Positions 36,408 to 45,764 are shown, numbered from the stretch's first letter. The stretch: 64,000 nt of DNA from Acetivibrio sp964564015 (GCA_964564015.1 CAZLZR010000014.1:24788-88787), one strand, 5' to 3'. Made by a program: numbers and translations. The notes: generated by a model from the letters alone, not told the origin.

Positions 36408-36436
36408 TTTATTGCATAATGTGTTTATGCTATAAT
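36408..36436 (+). promoter_or_regulatory. Extended -10 promoter of the csaB fusion gene
   Basis: TGCTATAAT (TATAAT at 36431-36436) with a weak -35 TTTATT 17 bases upstream. The spacer contains the dyad GCATAA/TTATGC, which could be an operator. Confidence 0.55.
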
Positions 36437-36556
36437 GTGATGGACATAATATAATTGATTTGGAAAGCTTGTTAAAAACAGACTTTATGAGAAGAATTGT
36501 ATTTCGTCAAAGGCTGCTTTGTAACAAATAATAATGCTATTGTCAAGGAGATTGCA

Positions 36557-38788
36557 ATGAAAGTTCTTCATTTAATCGGCGGAGGAGACATCGGTGGAGC
36601 AAAAAGCCACGTTCTCTCCTTAGTAAATGAACTTGGAAAACACATAGATGTTAAACTTATAAGTTTCAGGAAAGGTGCGTTTGCAGATGATGCTCGTAAA
36701 CTAGGTATAAATGTCGATATTGTAAATACGGGCACTATTTTTACCGACATCAGAAAGGTATTGGAAATAATAAGATCAGAAGGGTACGAACTGATACATT
36801 CTCATGGTGCAAAGGCAAATATGGTTGCAGTGGCTGTAAAGAAGATTACAGGACTGCCGGTAGTAACAACAGTTCACAGTGATTACAGGCTTGACTACCT
36901 CCAGAACATCTTAAAGATGTTTTCTTTTGGTATGGTAAACACGTTGGCACTCCGTTTTATTGACTACCATATAGGGGTATCGAAAAATTTCAAGGATATG
37001 TTGATTGAAAGAAGATTCAGCCCTCAAAACATATTCACGGTTTATAACGGTATAAATTTTGATAAAAAGGATTTAAAGCTTACTAAAGAAGAGTTTCTTT
37101 CAAAATACAAACTCAATTTCGGTAAAGACGATGTAATTATTGGAATCCTTGCCAGACTTCATCCTGTAAAAGGTATCAGTACATTTTTACAGGCTGCTGC
37201 CGAAGTAGTAAAGCAAAATTCAACAGTAAGGTTTCTGATTGCCGGAGATGGCGAAGAGAGAAAATCTTTGGAACGTAAGGCAGCTTCCTTAGGGCTTGCA
37301 AAGAACGTATATTTTCTTGGCTTCATTGATGAACCTTACGAATTTGTCAACAGCATAGACATTAATGTTCTTACTTCTTTAAGTGAAAGTTTCCCTTATT
37401 CAATATTAGAGGGCACTCTCTTTAAAAAAGCTACTATAAGCAGCAATGTCGGGGGTATTTCCGACCTCATCGATAATGAGCGAAACGGTTTTCTTTTTGA
37501 GCCTAAGGATTATAAAACGCTTGCCAAACAAATGCTTACTCTTGTTAACGATGCACATTTAAGAGAGGATATGGGGCAGAAGATTCACCAGAAGGCCAGC
37601 ACGTATTTCTCCCTCAAAAATATGTGCAACACCCAACTCAGCATCTACGAAAACATAATATGCAGAAGTCTTGATAAAAAGCTTCCAAATAATCATTATG
37701 ATGCAATAATTTCCGGCTACTATGGCTTTAAGAATATTGGAGACGATGCCATGCTTATGGCAATAATAGATAATCTGAAGATGTGCAAAAAGGACATCAG
37801 GATACTCGTCCTTTCAAACAACCCTGTTGAAACAAGACGTATCTATAACGTTGCTTCAATAAACAGAGTTAATCTAATTCAGATACTTTCCATTATGAAA
37901 CATTCGAAATTGTTAATAAGCGGTGGCGGAAGCCTGATTCAGGATAATACAAGCACTCGTTCCCTTATATACTATCTTGGTATGATCTGGCTGGCAAAAA
38001 AAATGAAGATGAAGGTTATGATCTATGCCAACGGAATTGGGCCTTTAAATAAAAAGAACAACAGAAACCTTACAAAACGTGTCGTTAATAATGTGGATGT
38101 AATTACTCTTAGAGAGGAATTGTCCTATAAGGAACTTGTCAATTTAAATGTAACAAGGCCAAATATTTATGTAACAGCTGATCCGGCCTTTACCATAAAA
38201 GCAGAAAGCACTGAACATACTGACTATTTACTATCGAGTGAAGGCATTGATCCCAATCTCCCTTTCGTAGGATTTTCAGTAAGAAGATGGCATAACCATG
38301 ATCAATATGAAACAACTATCGCCAATATAGCTGACTACATTATTGATGCGTACGGTATAAATGTGTTGTTTATTCCCATGCACTACCCTGGTGACCTTGT
38401 TATTATTGAAAACATAATTTCAAAGATGAAAAACAAGGGTTATGCAGTCAGAAAAAAACATTCGGTATCCGAGACTCTTGGAATAATCAGCAAAACCCAA
38501 ATGCTTATAGGCATGAGATTACACGCTTTGATATTCGCTGCCAGCATAGGTATACCTATAGTTGGAATTGTTTACGAACCCAAGGTTGAGGGATTTTTAA
38601 AGTATGCAAATCAAGCATCCGCCGGGCACGTAAACTCTTTGGAATTTGACGGCATGAAAAAAATAGTTGATAAAGTATGGCACAACAGAGAAACCATTAA
38701 AAGGGAACTTGACATTACCACGTCACAACTTAAGGAAAAAGCATTAAGAAATGCACATTTAGCCTTTGAATTAATTGAGAATTCATAA
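36557..38788 (+). CDS. csaB: Glycosyltransferase (GT4) fused to CsaB-type polysaccharide pyruvyl transferase
   Basis: 743 aa from the ATG at 36557, which follows AAGGAGATTGCA; the open frame runs 20 codons further upstream to a TTG. Residues 1-370 are a GT4 glycosyltransferase (MKVLHLIGGGDIGGAKSH, LARLHPVKGI, the E-x7-E region SLSESFPYSILEGTLF). Residues about 380-743 are a polysaccharide pyruvyl transferase: ISGYYGFKNIGDDAMLMAII, LLISGGGSLIQD, ADPAFTI, IGMRLHALIFA. CsaB adds pyruvate ketals to the secondary wall polymer so that SLH proteins can bind. TagA follows 27 bases on. The fusion suggests one enzyme makes and pyruvylates the same sugar unit. Confidence 0.9.
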   Translation: MKVLHLIGGGDIGGAKSHVLSLVNELGKHIDVKLISFRKGAFADDARKLGINVDIVNTGTIFTDIRKVLEIIRSEGYELIHSHGAKANMVAVAVKKITGLPVVTTVHSDYRLDYLQNILKMFSFGMVNTLALRFIDYHIGVSKNFKDMLIERRFSPQNIFTVYNGINFDKKDLKLTKEEFLSKYKLNFGKDDVIIGILARLHPVKGISTFLQAAAEVVKQNSTVRFLIAGDGEERKSLERKAASLGLAKNVYFLGFIDEPYEFVNSIDINVLTSLSESFPYSILEGTLFKKATISSNVGGISDLIDNERNGFLFEPKDYKTLAKQMLTLVNDAHLREDMGQKIHQKASTYFSLKNMCNTQLSIYENIICRSLDKKLPNNHYDAIISGYYGFKNIGDDAMLMAIIDNLKMCKKDIRILVLSNNPVETRRIYNVASINRVNLIQILSIMKHSKLLISGGGSLIQDNTSTRSLIYYLGMIWLAKKMKMKVMIYANGIGPLNKKNNRNLTKRVVNNVDVITLREELSYKELVNLNVTRPNIYVTADPAFTIKAESTEHTDYLLSSEGIDPNLPFVGFSVRRWHNHDQYETTIANIADYIIDAYGINVLFIPMHYPGDLVIIENIISKMKNKGYAVRKKHSVSETLGIISKTQMLIGMRLHALIFAASIGIPIVGIVYEPKVEGFLKYANQASAGHVNSLEFDGMKKIVDKVWHNRETIKRELDITTSQLKEKALRNAHLAFELIENS

Positions 38789-38815
38789 CCTAATCCATAG
38801 CGCAAAGGAGTTTGT

Positions 38816-39553
38816 ATGAGAAAGACTATTAAAATTTCAGATATACCGGTAGATAATGTGACAATGGAAGAAGCAGTAGAAAGGTTTAAATTACTTCTTC
38901 ATGAACCCGGTACCCACACAATTTATACACCAAATGCAGAAATAATGATGGCTGCACAAAGAGATCCCGAACTGAAAAACATTCTTTGTGATGCAGACAT
39001 GCTATTACCTGATGGAGCAGGTGTGGTGCTTGCATCAAAAATTATGGGATGTCCATTAAAAGAACGTGTTGCAGGCTATGATTTCACTCTGAACTGTTTT
39101 AAGCTCTCTAGTGAAATGAATATTTCGTTTTACTTTTTTGGTGGGAAACCCGGAGTGGCAGAGGAAGCGGTTGGCAAAACCAAAATAAGCACTCCCGATA
39201 TCAGGATTGCAGGGATAAGAAATGGGTATTTTTCTGTAGATGAGGAAGAAAAAATAATAGAACAAATAAATGCATCAAATCCCGATGTTTTGTTAGTTGC
39301 TTTAGGAGCTCCAAGACAGGAAAAATGGATACATAAAAACAAACACAGACTTAATGCAAAAATATGTATAGGCGTAGGTGGCACTTTTGATGGTCTTGCA
39401 GGTAAAGCCAAAAGAGCACCTGCATTTTTCCGAAATCATGGTCTGGAATGGTTATACCGTCTTTACAAAGAGCCATGGCGCTTTAGAAGAATGATGGATT
39501 TGCCAAAATATATCCTGCTTATAACTGCTAAAAAAGTAGGTTTAAAAAAATAA
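38816..39553 (+). CDS. tagA: WecB/TagA/CpsF-family glycosyltransferase
   Basis: 245 aa, about the family length. TPNAEIMMAAQRDPELK, DADMLLPDGAGVVLASK (with the catalytic aspartate region), GAPRQEKWI and GVGGTFDGLAGKAKRAPAF are clear marks. TagA proteins transfer N-acetylmannosamine to undecaprenyl-diphospho-GlcNAc, the first linkage step for wall polymers, at the inner face of the membrane. Ribosome site AAAGGAG. It is downstream of csaB, so the two probably serve the same secondary cell-wall polymer. Confidence 0.93.
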   Translation: MRKTIKISDIPVDNVTMEEAVERFKLLLHEPGTHTIYTPNAEIMMAAQRDPELKNILCDADMLLPDGAGVVLASKIMGCPLKERVAGYDFTLNCFKLSSEMNISFYFFGGKPGVAEEAVGKTKISTPDIRIAGIRNGYFSVDEEEKIIEQINASNPDVLLVALGAPRQEKWIHKNKHRLNAKICIGVGGTFDGLAGKAKRAPAFFRNHGLEWLYRLYKEPWRFRRMMDLPKYILLITAKKVGLKK

Positions 39554-39556
39554 AAC

Positions 39557-39709
39557 ATATCGCAGCGTAAGCTGAAATCAAAGCTGTAAGTTCCGCTGCG
39601 ATAAACAGATGAACTATATCTTCTCAAAAAGTGTCTTATAACGCTTATACTATAAGACTTTCAGTATAAAAGTTTGCTAAAAAACAAACTTTTTGAGTAG
39701 AATAATATA
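39557..39709 (+). repeat. 3'-end repeat, long copy
   Basis: It begins four bases after the tagA stop. CGCAGCG and CGCTGCG flank a 26-base middle, then comes ATAAACAGAT, and then a hairpin AAAGTTTG-loop-CAAACTTT followed by TT. It matches the copy at 54690-54800 (opposite strand) almost base by base, except for an extra approximately 41 bases (39632-39672) that hold a hairpin GTCTTATA/TATAAGAC. It may serve as the tagA terminator. Confidence 0.75.
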
Positions 39710-39724
39710 TCAAGAATGATAATA

Positions 39725-39754
39725 GGGGCTTTAGAACATTTGCTAAAAGCCCCC
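39725..39754 (-). terminator. Terminator of the chemoreceptor gene
   Basis: GGGGCTTTAG and CTAAAAGCCCC pair with one bulged base. It lies 11 bases behind the stop of the minus-strand chemoreceptor gene. The tail on the minus strand is TATTATCATTCTT, so it is only moderately T-rich. Confidence 0.6.
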
Positions 39755-39764
39755 AAAAATTTAG

Positions 39765-42278
39765 TTACACTTTAAACTTGTCAATAGTAGATTCTAGACG
39801 TCCTGAAAGTTTGCTCAAATCTTCGGATAGATTAACAAGATGTTTGATTATCTGCACTAACTCGTTGAACCCGCCTGTTATATTGTCAATATCCTTAACA
39901 TTTCTCTTTGTACTGTTATTAAGTTTCGTCAGAGAGCCTATCATCTCGTCTTTCGCATCCTGTATATATTTGACTGAGCAATTAATGTTACTCATCTGGT
40001 TAAAAATATTGTCCATAAAATCTTTTATATTGTCAAATTTATTAATTGTATTCAATACTGATGAGTCGTTCTGGCTGATAACCTCATCGGATGCTTTAAC
40101 TGCCTCTCCGGTTTTCTCAATTGTCTCAGTTATAAATTTCAACTTACTCTCAATATAGAATGCCGATTCTTTGGATTGATCTGCCAGTTTCTTTATTTCC
40201 TGGGCAACAACACTAAAACTTTTACCGGCTTCTCCTGCTTTTGCAGCTTCAATTGTAGCGTTTAGCGCAAGTAGATTCGTCTGTTTTGCAATACTCTTTA
40301 TAACATTTGTTATTTTTGATATCTCTGAAGATTCAACCTTTAATGAACTAATCAATTGTGTAAGCTCTGCCAACGTATTCTTTACCTCATGGGCATTAAC
40401 TTTGAGGTTGTTTACTGCATTTTTACCATCTTCACTAAGTTCTTTCGCACCTAATACTATACTGTTTACTTCATTAAAGTCGTTGGTAATAAGTTGTATC
40501 TTGTCTGACAAATTAAGAGCAATATTCTCATTAATATCGATTTCTCTATTCTGCAAATCCATTTCTCTATCCATTTCATTAAGCATAGTCAGGAACTCCT
40601 CAATCGAAGAATAACTTTCTTCACAAGTTGCCGATACAGTCTGTGAAGACTGTATTGACACGTTTGATGCCTCTTTAACGCTGCCTATGAGCTTTTTCAG
40701 GTTTAGCACCATATCGTTAAAGTTTTCTCCCAAACTTCCGATTTCATCCTTCCTTTCCATATCATATACCAAATCAAGGTTTCCCATTTTAATCATATTC
40801 ATCGAATTTGCAATAACTTTTATGCCGGATGAAATATCAGATGTAATCAATACTGAAATTGTTATACTGAATATAAAACAAATTAAGCCTATTACCAATA
40901 TGTTTCTTGAGGTTTCGTATACCTGCCCGGTAATTAAAGCCTCCCTTGTCAAAGACACCAAAGTCCAGTTTAAAGGAGTTCCTTTTATACTTTTTATCCC
41001 ATAATACCCTACAACAACTCTTTCGCCATTCACATACAGATTTTCCAATACCCCTCCTACAAGATTGTTATCGGGTGATTCTTCAAATTTTACCTGTACT
41101 TGTGTCTGTACAAGATCATATATTTCTTTTGATAAATAGTTATCCCTTTGCTTAAGTCCGGATTTCTGTTCTTCTGTCAGACTTACCCCTAAATCTAATT
41201 TATAAGTTGGTGCTGTAATTCTATTATCATCAACTGTAAGCTTAGTTTTCCCAAGCAGATCAATAGGTCTCATTCCGTCTTTATTCTCTAATACAATTTC
41301 ATCTAGTATAAATCCATTTTCTTCGACATTACTTCGGTTGTATACCATATTATTATTAGCGCCTACCAGAAACAATTGCCCTTCATTGGGAATACCAACT
41401 CCTGACAGAATATCCCTTAATGTATCCTCCTTTATATCAACCTGAAGTATACCCTGACTCTGCAAACTGGTTGCGGTATAAACGTTCCTGAAAAGGCAAA
41501 AGGTGCGTTTTATGCCCATTACATTAAAAAACCCCAGATCTGTCACATGAGTGTCAAGCCACATTGATTTTTGCTTACTTTCATAAAATTCTCTCATTCC
41601 CAAAGAGTCAAAGTAATTCAATCCCGGCCTTAAATCTTCAAAGCTTCCCTCACCAACAATTTCCGGATGTGAATTGTTGGTTGAATTATTACTTGATATT
41701 ACCATGTATGCGATCTTTTCAGATCTATTTGCCAGATAACGCAGTAAATCGGTTTTTATTTTGCTCCTATAGCTGTTAAAAGTTACCTCGTCTTTTGCAG
41801 CATTCATCATCTGAATGTTGTCAGCAATGCTACTGTTGTTGGCAACAAGCTCTGCTACTCCGGATATATCCTCCAGCTCTGCCTCAATGTTGCTGGCTGT
41901 CTGCTCAAGTATGTTGATTGTTCCGCTTTTACTTTGCTCAAGAAGTAAACCTGTGATATTTCTATATGAATAAAATACAACTGCCGAAAGAGTCACAAGA
42001 ATTATCGTCCCGAAAGCAACGGTTAGTTTTATCCCAATCTTTGCATTACTTAATTTTAATGCTCTGGATAGCTTTGCAAAATTCATCTTTTCACTCTTTT
42101 TATTTTTCGATTCACCATTTATAGAAATTTTGTTTAAATCATTTTTATCCATTACATTATTGTTCCTTCCATGCTCTGCTTTTCTCACTGCATGAAACCA
42201 AGCTTTGGGCAAACTTCTGAAATGGTTTGTTATTGCTGAAAACCAAATTTTAATTCTTCCGGGAAAATTAATTCTCAT
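39765..42278 (-). CDS. Methyl-accepting chemotaxis protein
   Basis: 837 aa. An unusual cytoplasmic N-terminal tail of about 80 residues precedes the first membrane helix (83-105). An outside Cache-type sensor of about 345 residues follows, then helix 2 (about 453-476), HAMP, and the signalling helices. The hairpin tip reads AKQTNLLALNATIEAAKAGE and KSFSVVAQEIKKLADQS, which bind CheA and CheW. The start at 42278 is supported by GGGGTG; an internal ATG at codon 65 has only a weak site. It stands alone, with a sigma-D-like promoter upstream and its own terminator. Confidence 0.92.
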   Translation of the reverse strand: MRINFPGRIKIWFSAITNHFRSLPKAWFHAVRKAEHGRNNNVMDKNDLNKISINGESKNKKSEKMNFAKLSRALKLSNAKIGIKLTVAFGTIILVTLSAVVFYSYRNITGLLLEQSKSGTINILEQTASNIEAELEDISGVAELVANNSSIADNIQMMNAAKDEVTFNSYRSKIKTDLLRYLANRSEKIAYMVISSNNSTNNSHPEIVGEGSFEDLRPGLNYFDSLGMREFYESKQKSMWLDTHVTDLGFFNVMGIKRTFCLFRNVYTATSLQSQGILQVDIKEDTLRDILSGVGIPNEGQLFLVGANNNMVYNRSNVEENGFILDEIVLENKDGMRPIDLLGKTKLTVDDNRITAPTYKLDLGVSLTEEQKSGLKQRDNYLSKEIYDLVQTQVQVKFEESPDNNLVGGVLENLYVNGERVVVGYYGIKSIKGTPLNWTLVSLTREALITGQVYETSRNILVIGLICFIFSITISVLITSDISSGIKVIANSMNMIKMGNLDLVYDMERKDEIGSLGENFNDMVLNLKKLIGSVKEASNVSIQSSQTVSATCEESYSSIEEFLTMLNEMDREMDLQNREIDINENIALNLSDKIQLITNDFNEVNSIVLGAKELSEDGKNAVNNLKVNAHEVKNTLAELTQLISSLKVESSEISKITNVIKSIAKQTNLLALNATIEAAKAGEAGKSFSVVAQEIKKLADQSKESAFYIESKLKFITETIEKTGEAVKASDEVISQNDSSVLNTINKFDNIKDFMDNIFNQMSNINCSVKYIQDAKDEMIGSLTKLNNSTKRNVKDIDNITGGFNELVQIIKHLVNLSEDLSKLSGRLESTIDKFKV

Positions 42279-42391
42279 GTTTTCACCCCATCGCTTAAAT
42301 TGTCAACAAGTCAAAATACATATGCGGAAAAATTCAGTCTCACCTAGAATACTTTTTGGAATTGCAGCTTAAGATATTATCAATATTAATT

Positions 42392-42418
42392 ATATCGGAC
42401 AATAATGTAATGTATTAA
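42392..42418 (-). promoter_or_regulatory. Candidate sigma-D (flagellar) promoter of the chemoreceptor
   Basis: On the minus strand TCCGATAT (42392-42399) differs by one base from the sigma-28 box GCCGATAT. TTAA lies 15 bases upstream, one base from the TAAA consensus. It would give a leader of about 110 bases. The link to motility sigma factors fits a chemoreceptor gene. Confidence 0.4.
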
Positions 42419-42666
42419 ATAAAGAAAAGTAGAATTTAGTTCCTAATTCTGAATATCAAAAAAACTTGATTTTATGACATTCTGTCAAAACTAAAATAGA
42501 GAGTTATTCTTTATCTTTTAAGTGACAGCCTAATAAACAATAAGAATTTCAAAAGACAAAAATAGTCAAATTAAAAATACATTATATATTTATTCTACAT
42601 AAATTTAACTTTTCCTTCTTTAATATTACATTTAAAAAAATGGGGAATCGAGACACCAAAATTAAA

Positions 42667-42696
42667 ATAAACCTCATACATTCATACGAGGTTTAT
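42667..42696 (-). terminator. Terminator of the exported coiled-coil gene
   Basis: ATAAACCTC and GAGGTTTAT pair around 12 bases. On the minus strand TTTTAATTTT follows. A second small hairpin CTGTGA/TCACAG lies at 42705-42721. Both follow the stop at 42730. The rest of the 451-base gap up to the chemoreceptor holds only its promoter region. Confidence 0.75.
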
Positions 42697-42729
42697 AGTA
42701 AACGCTGTGATTATTTCACAGAAATTAAA

Positions 42730-43320
42730 TTACTCAATTGTATACGGACCTTTCACAAGAACCCACGCCTTTTTGCTTACAATTTTAATACCTCTTCCAT
42801 CGTCTCTCGATACTAAAAGCAAGTGATTGAGAGGAACCTCCTGGTTGGTGTTAATGTCTGCTCCGGTTCCGGAAGTGATATCGGACAACCCTCCTCCGTC
42901 ACCTCCTATAGCTTTTGCATTTCCACCCCTTAGAATTATTTCTGCACTTGCGCCGGTCATAAGCTTCTGGCCTTCAGTAAGTTCTAAAGCTACAAACATA
43001 CCATACTTTTCTATGCCTGCCAGCCTGCCTTCCATCTCCTTAATCTGAAGTTCATATTCCTCATTCTGATGCTTGTATTCCTCACTTTTTGCAGCCAATT
43101 CACTTACTGCTTTAGTTAATTCATCTATTTTATTCGTAAGCTCCTGATTCTTGGCTGAAAGCGAACCAACTTTCTGGTCAACATAGCTTTGAGAAACCAG
43201 TGGATCGGAATCAGTACCCGGTTCTGAGGCAAATGCTGCTTGAATAATATGTACCGTTATCAAACTTGAAGCAATAATTAGCAAAGATGCTATTGTTTTT
43301 CTTTTCCATCTCTTTTTCAT
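42730..43320 (-). CDS. Exported coiled-coil protein
   Basis: 196 aa. Signal peptide or anchor at about residues 10-31 (ASLLIIASSLITVHIIQAAFA). A coiled coil (about 45-105; SLSAKNQELTNKIDELTKAV) follows. The C-terminal domain contains LTEGQKLMTGASAEIILRGG, SDITSGTGADI and NHLLLVSRDDGRG, a pattern I associate with a clostridial family of unknown function. Ribosome site GGGGGTT. It follows the ndoA toxin gene by 17 bases and is probably in the same transcript. Confidence 0.8.
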   Translation of the reverse strand: MKKRWKRKTIASLLIIASSLITVHIIQAAFASEPGTDSDPLVSQSYVDQKVGSLSAKNQELTNKIDELTKAVSELAAKSEEYKHQNEEYELQIKEMEGRLAGIEKYGMFVALELTEGQKLMTGASAEIILRGGNAKAIGGDGGGLSDITSGTGADINTNQEVPLNHLLLVSRDDGRGIKIVSKKAWVLVKGPYTIE

Positions 43321-43337
43321 CTTTTGTAACCCCCTTA

Positions 43338-43688
43338 TTACATTTCTATCAAACCAAAACTAACACTGAGAGCATCATTCACTTTTTCCATTAGTTCATC
43401 ATCAAGATGCCCGATTTTTTCTCTCAGTCTCTTTTTATCAATGGTTCTTATTTGCTCTAAAAGTATTACAGAATCCTTTGGGAGTCCATAATCCTTTGCA
43501 CTTAATTCTATATGTGTAGGCAGCTTTGCTTTGTTTATCTGTGATGTTATCGCAGAAGCTATTACAGTAGGACTGTATTTGTTGCCTATGTCATTCTGGA
43601 CAATAAGCACCGGCCTTATGCCACCCTGTTCCGAGCCAATAACCGGACTTAAGTCAGCATAAAATATATCTCCACGTTTTATAACCAC
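43338..43688 (-). CDS. ndoA: EndoA/MazF-type mRNA interferase toxin
   Basis: 116 aa, start GTG. VIKRGDIFYADLSPVIGSEQGGIRPVLIVQND and the following NKYSPTVIASAIT are nearly identical to the Bacillus EndoA pattern (split here by one residue). The catalytic arginine in GIRPV and threonine in ASAIT are present. It cleaves RNA at a short motif, UACAU in Bacillus, when its antitoxin is lost. The start codon overlaps the antitoxin stop by one base (TAGTG), a tight coupling. The neighbours alr and nnr match the usual clostridial location. Confidence 0.95.
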   Translation of the reverse strand: MVIKRGDIFYADLSPVIGSEQGGIRPVLIVQNDIGNKYSPTVIASAITSQINKAKLPTHIELSAKDYGLPKDSVILLEQIRTIDKKRLREKIGHLDDELMEKVNDALSVSFGLIEM

Positions 43689-43966
43689 TATTTTTCCAAC
43701 TCCCTGAGCCCTTCCTCATATTTTTGCTGTTGATCATTGTCAGCTTCAAAACATATCTCAGCCAGCTTCTCATTAATCTCTGCCATCTGCTGGTAGCCTT
43801 TCTTCATCTTATCCCTCATTTCAATTCTTCTCTTTTCTCGTATATAAAGCTTCATAGCCTCCCTTACGAACTCACTTCTGTTAATTTGTTCCATAGCCAC
43901 TATGGAATCAACCTCTTTTAATAAATTATCCGGAAGACTTATCAAAATCTTTTTTAACTGAGCCAA
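43688..43966 (-). CDS. ndoAI: EndoAI-type antitoxin, ribbon-helix-helix
   Basis: 92 aa from the TTG at 43966, chosen because GGGGG lies seven bases upstream (43974-43978); an in-frame ATG at 44059 would add 31 residues that are foreign to the family. KKILISLPDNLLKEVDSIVA followed by EQINRSEFVREAMKLYIREK is the ribbon-helix-helix that binds DNA and dimerises. The C-terminal tail (EINEKLAEICFEADND) wraps the toxin. It probably represses its own operon. Confidence 0.9.
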   Translation of the reverse strand: MAQLKKILISLPDNLLKEVDSIVAMEQINRSEFVREAMKLYIREKRRIEMRDKMKKGYQQMAEINEKLAEICFEADNDQQQKYEEGLRELEK

Positions 43967-44480
43967 AATAAAACCCCCACTTCTTTTATTGGGTCTACAA
44001 GATTTAAAAGAAACAATTAAAATGAAATAGCCTGTAAACTTTGCAATAATTCTTAACAAATCATCTGTCTAAAGCACAATCAATTATGTAATTGAACCTT
44101 TGACTAAACCGCCGTACGATAAGAATAGTACATCACATACTTATATATATAATTATAAATCCCAACATATGCACGGGTCAAATTAAAATTTAATTACTGC
44201 ACTATTACAAGCCATGTAAATATTACCATACCAATAGATCCGCTCTTTTACGAATTTACATCATCCTCAATTAAAACTGAAATATTTTATTAAAGTTAGT
44301 TTTCAATATTCTTCAAAAACTTATACATATATAATTCCAAAATTTCAAAATATGCTTATATTAAAATCTTCCAGTTAATATTTGTTTCTTTAGGTATTTG
44401 CTTCGCAAATTCCTTCTCGAAAATCTCGGGGTCATTTAGACCCCTCGATTTTAGGTATTTGCTTCGCAAATTCCTTATAA
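43967..44480. other. Spacer between ndoAI and alr
   Basis: 514 bases without a gene. The right end (44389-44476) holds a direct repeat and hairpins described separately. The rest is A+T-rich with no clear promoter, although the ndoAI transcript must start here or come through from alr. Confidence 0.6.
44389..44476 (-). repeat. 27-bp direct repeat flanking a hairpin
   Basis: An identical 27-base unit occurs at 44389-44415 and 44450-44476; each contains the hairpin ATTTGC-TTC-GCAAAT. Between them GAAAATCTCGGGGTC and GACCCCTCGATTTT form a third hairpin. The group begins four bases after the alr stop on the minus strand. It may act as a terminator or barrier, or be remains of a small mobile repeat. 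Confidence 0.75.
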
Positions 44481-45650
44481 TTATATCAAGTAGTTTAGTA
44501 CATTATACAGTTGACCGTCTTTCCAGTAGGCACGAGGTATTCTCTTTCCGATAATACATGCTATTTCATAATTTATAGTGCCTACTTTGGCTGCCAGGTC
44601 TTCTATCCTTATCTCACTTCCGTTCTGACTTCCGAAAAGCACTGCTTCATCTCCTACATTTACCTCTCCCTGAACATCGGTAACATCTATCATACACTGA
44701 TCCATACAAATTTTACCTACAATGGGTACCTGCTGTCCATTAACCAACACTTTACCTTTATTAGTCAATAGTCTGGTGTATCCGTCGGCATAGCCTATAG
44801 GTAAAGTGGCAATACGGCTCTGGCGCTGTGTTTTAAATATTCTTCCATAGCTAATGCAGGTGTCTGTTTCAACATCCTTTACCAGTATTATATTTGCTTT
44901 TAAGGTCATAGCCGGCCTTAAATTTATCCTGTCCTTGTGAACTTCGTCAGAAGGGTACATCCCGTATAATGCGATCCCCGGCCTTACCATATTAAGATGC
45001 ATCTCCGGAAATTCAATAACCCCCGCACTGTTGCAAACATGCTTTACAGGTATATATATACCTATACGGTTCAATTCGCTAACTATACTCATAAACTTCT
45101 CAAACTGCATATAAGTATAGCTTCTGTCATTCTCATCCGCTGATGCAAAGTGCGTAAACAATCCCTCTATTATTATTTTCGGGAGTTTGCTTATTTTAAT
45201 AACATTCTTAACAGCACTATACCCTGGCATAAAACCTACTCTTGTCATTCCCGAATCAATTTTTATATGAATCTTTACATTCTTATCCAGCCTTACAGCA
45301 GCTTCAGACAAAGCTTCCGCCAGATCATGACTGAATACGGTCTGCGTAACATCGTTCAGAATGATTTCCTCTGCCCTTCGAGGGTCTGTATAGCTGAGTA
45401 TAAGTATTGGCACACCGATGCCGTTTTTCCTTAACTGAATTGCCTCATCAAGCATGGAAACTGCTAAACGTGTAACTCCATTCTCAATCAGGGTCCTGGC
45501 AACTTCCATTACACCGTGTCCATATGCATCAGCCTTCACAACCCCCATTATTTCAGCTTTTTTATCTGTTATCCGCCGTATCTCTTTTACATTGTGGGCT
45601 ATGTTGTCGAGATTAACTTCCGACCAAGCCCTGTTAAAATTGTAGTCCAT
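44481..45650 (-). CDS. alr: Alanine racemase
   Basis: 389 aa from the ATG at 45650, which follows GAGGGG; an in-frame ATG ten codons earlier lacks a site. The pyridoxal phosphate lysine is in VVKADAYGHG near residue 39. The second catalytic residue, tyrosine, is in ISYGRIF. RPGIALYGMYPS and LPIGYADGYTR are other family marks. It makes D-alanine for peptidoglycan in the cytoplasm. It lies between nnr and ndoAI, the usual order in clostridia. Confidence 0.95.
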   Translation of the reverse strand: MDYNFNRAWSEVNLDNIAHNVKEIRRITDKKAEIMGVVKADAYGHGVMEVARTLIENGVTRLAVSMLDEAIQLRKNGIGVPILILSYTDPRRAEEIILNDVTQTVFSHDLAEALSEAAVRLDKNVKIHIKIDSGMTRVGFMPGYSAVKNVIKISKLPKIIIEGLFTHFASADENDRSYTYMQFEKFMSIVSELNRIGIYIPVKHVCNSAGVIEFPEMHLNMVRPGIALYGMYPSDEVHKDRINLRPAMTLKANIILVKDVETDTCISYGRIFKTQRQSRIATLPIGYADGYTRLLTNKGKVLVNGQQVPIVGKICMDQCMIDVTDVQGEVNVGDEAVLFGSQNGSEIRIEDLAAKVGTINYEIACIIGKRIPRAYWKDGQLYNVLNYLI

Positions 45651-45764
45651 TTCAACCCCTCGATCCGTTTTTAAGTTCATTATTATCTGTTATTGTAGAC
45701 GGTTGTTCTAAAAATTCATTTTTCATATACTTTATCACATTTAAGTACATAATATATCTAAGGG

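Noticed and set aside
43967..44059. N-terminal extension of the antitoxin to the ATG at 44059
   Set aside because: The 31 extra residues do not belong to the family and a good ribosome site precedes the TTG at 43966.
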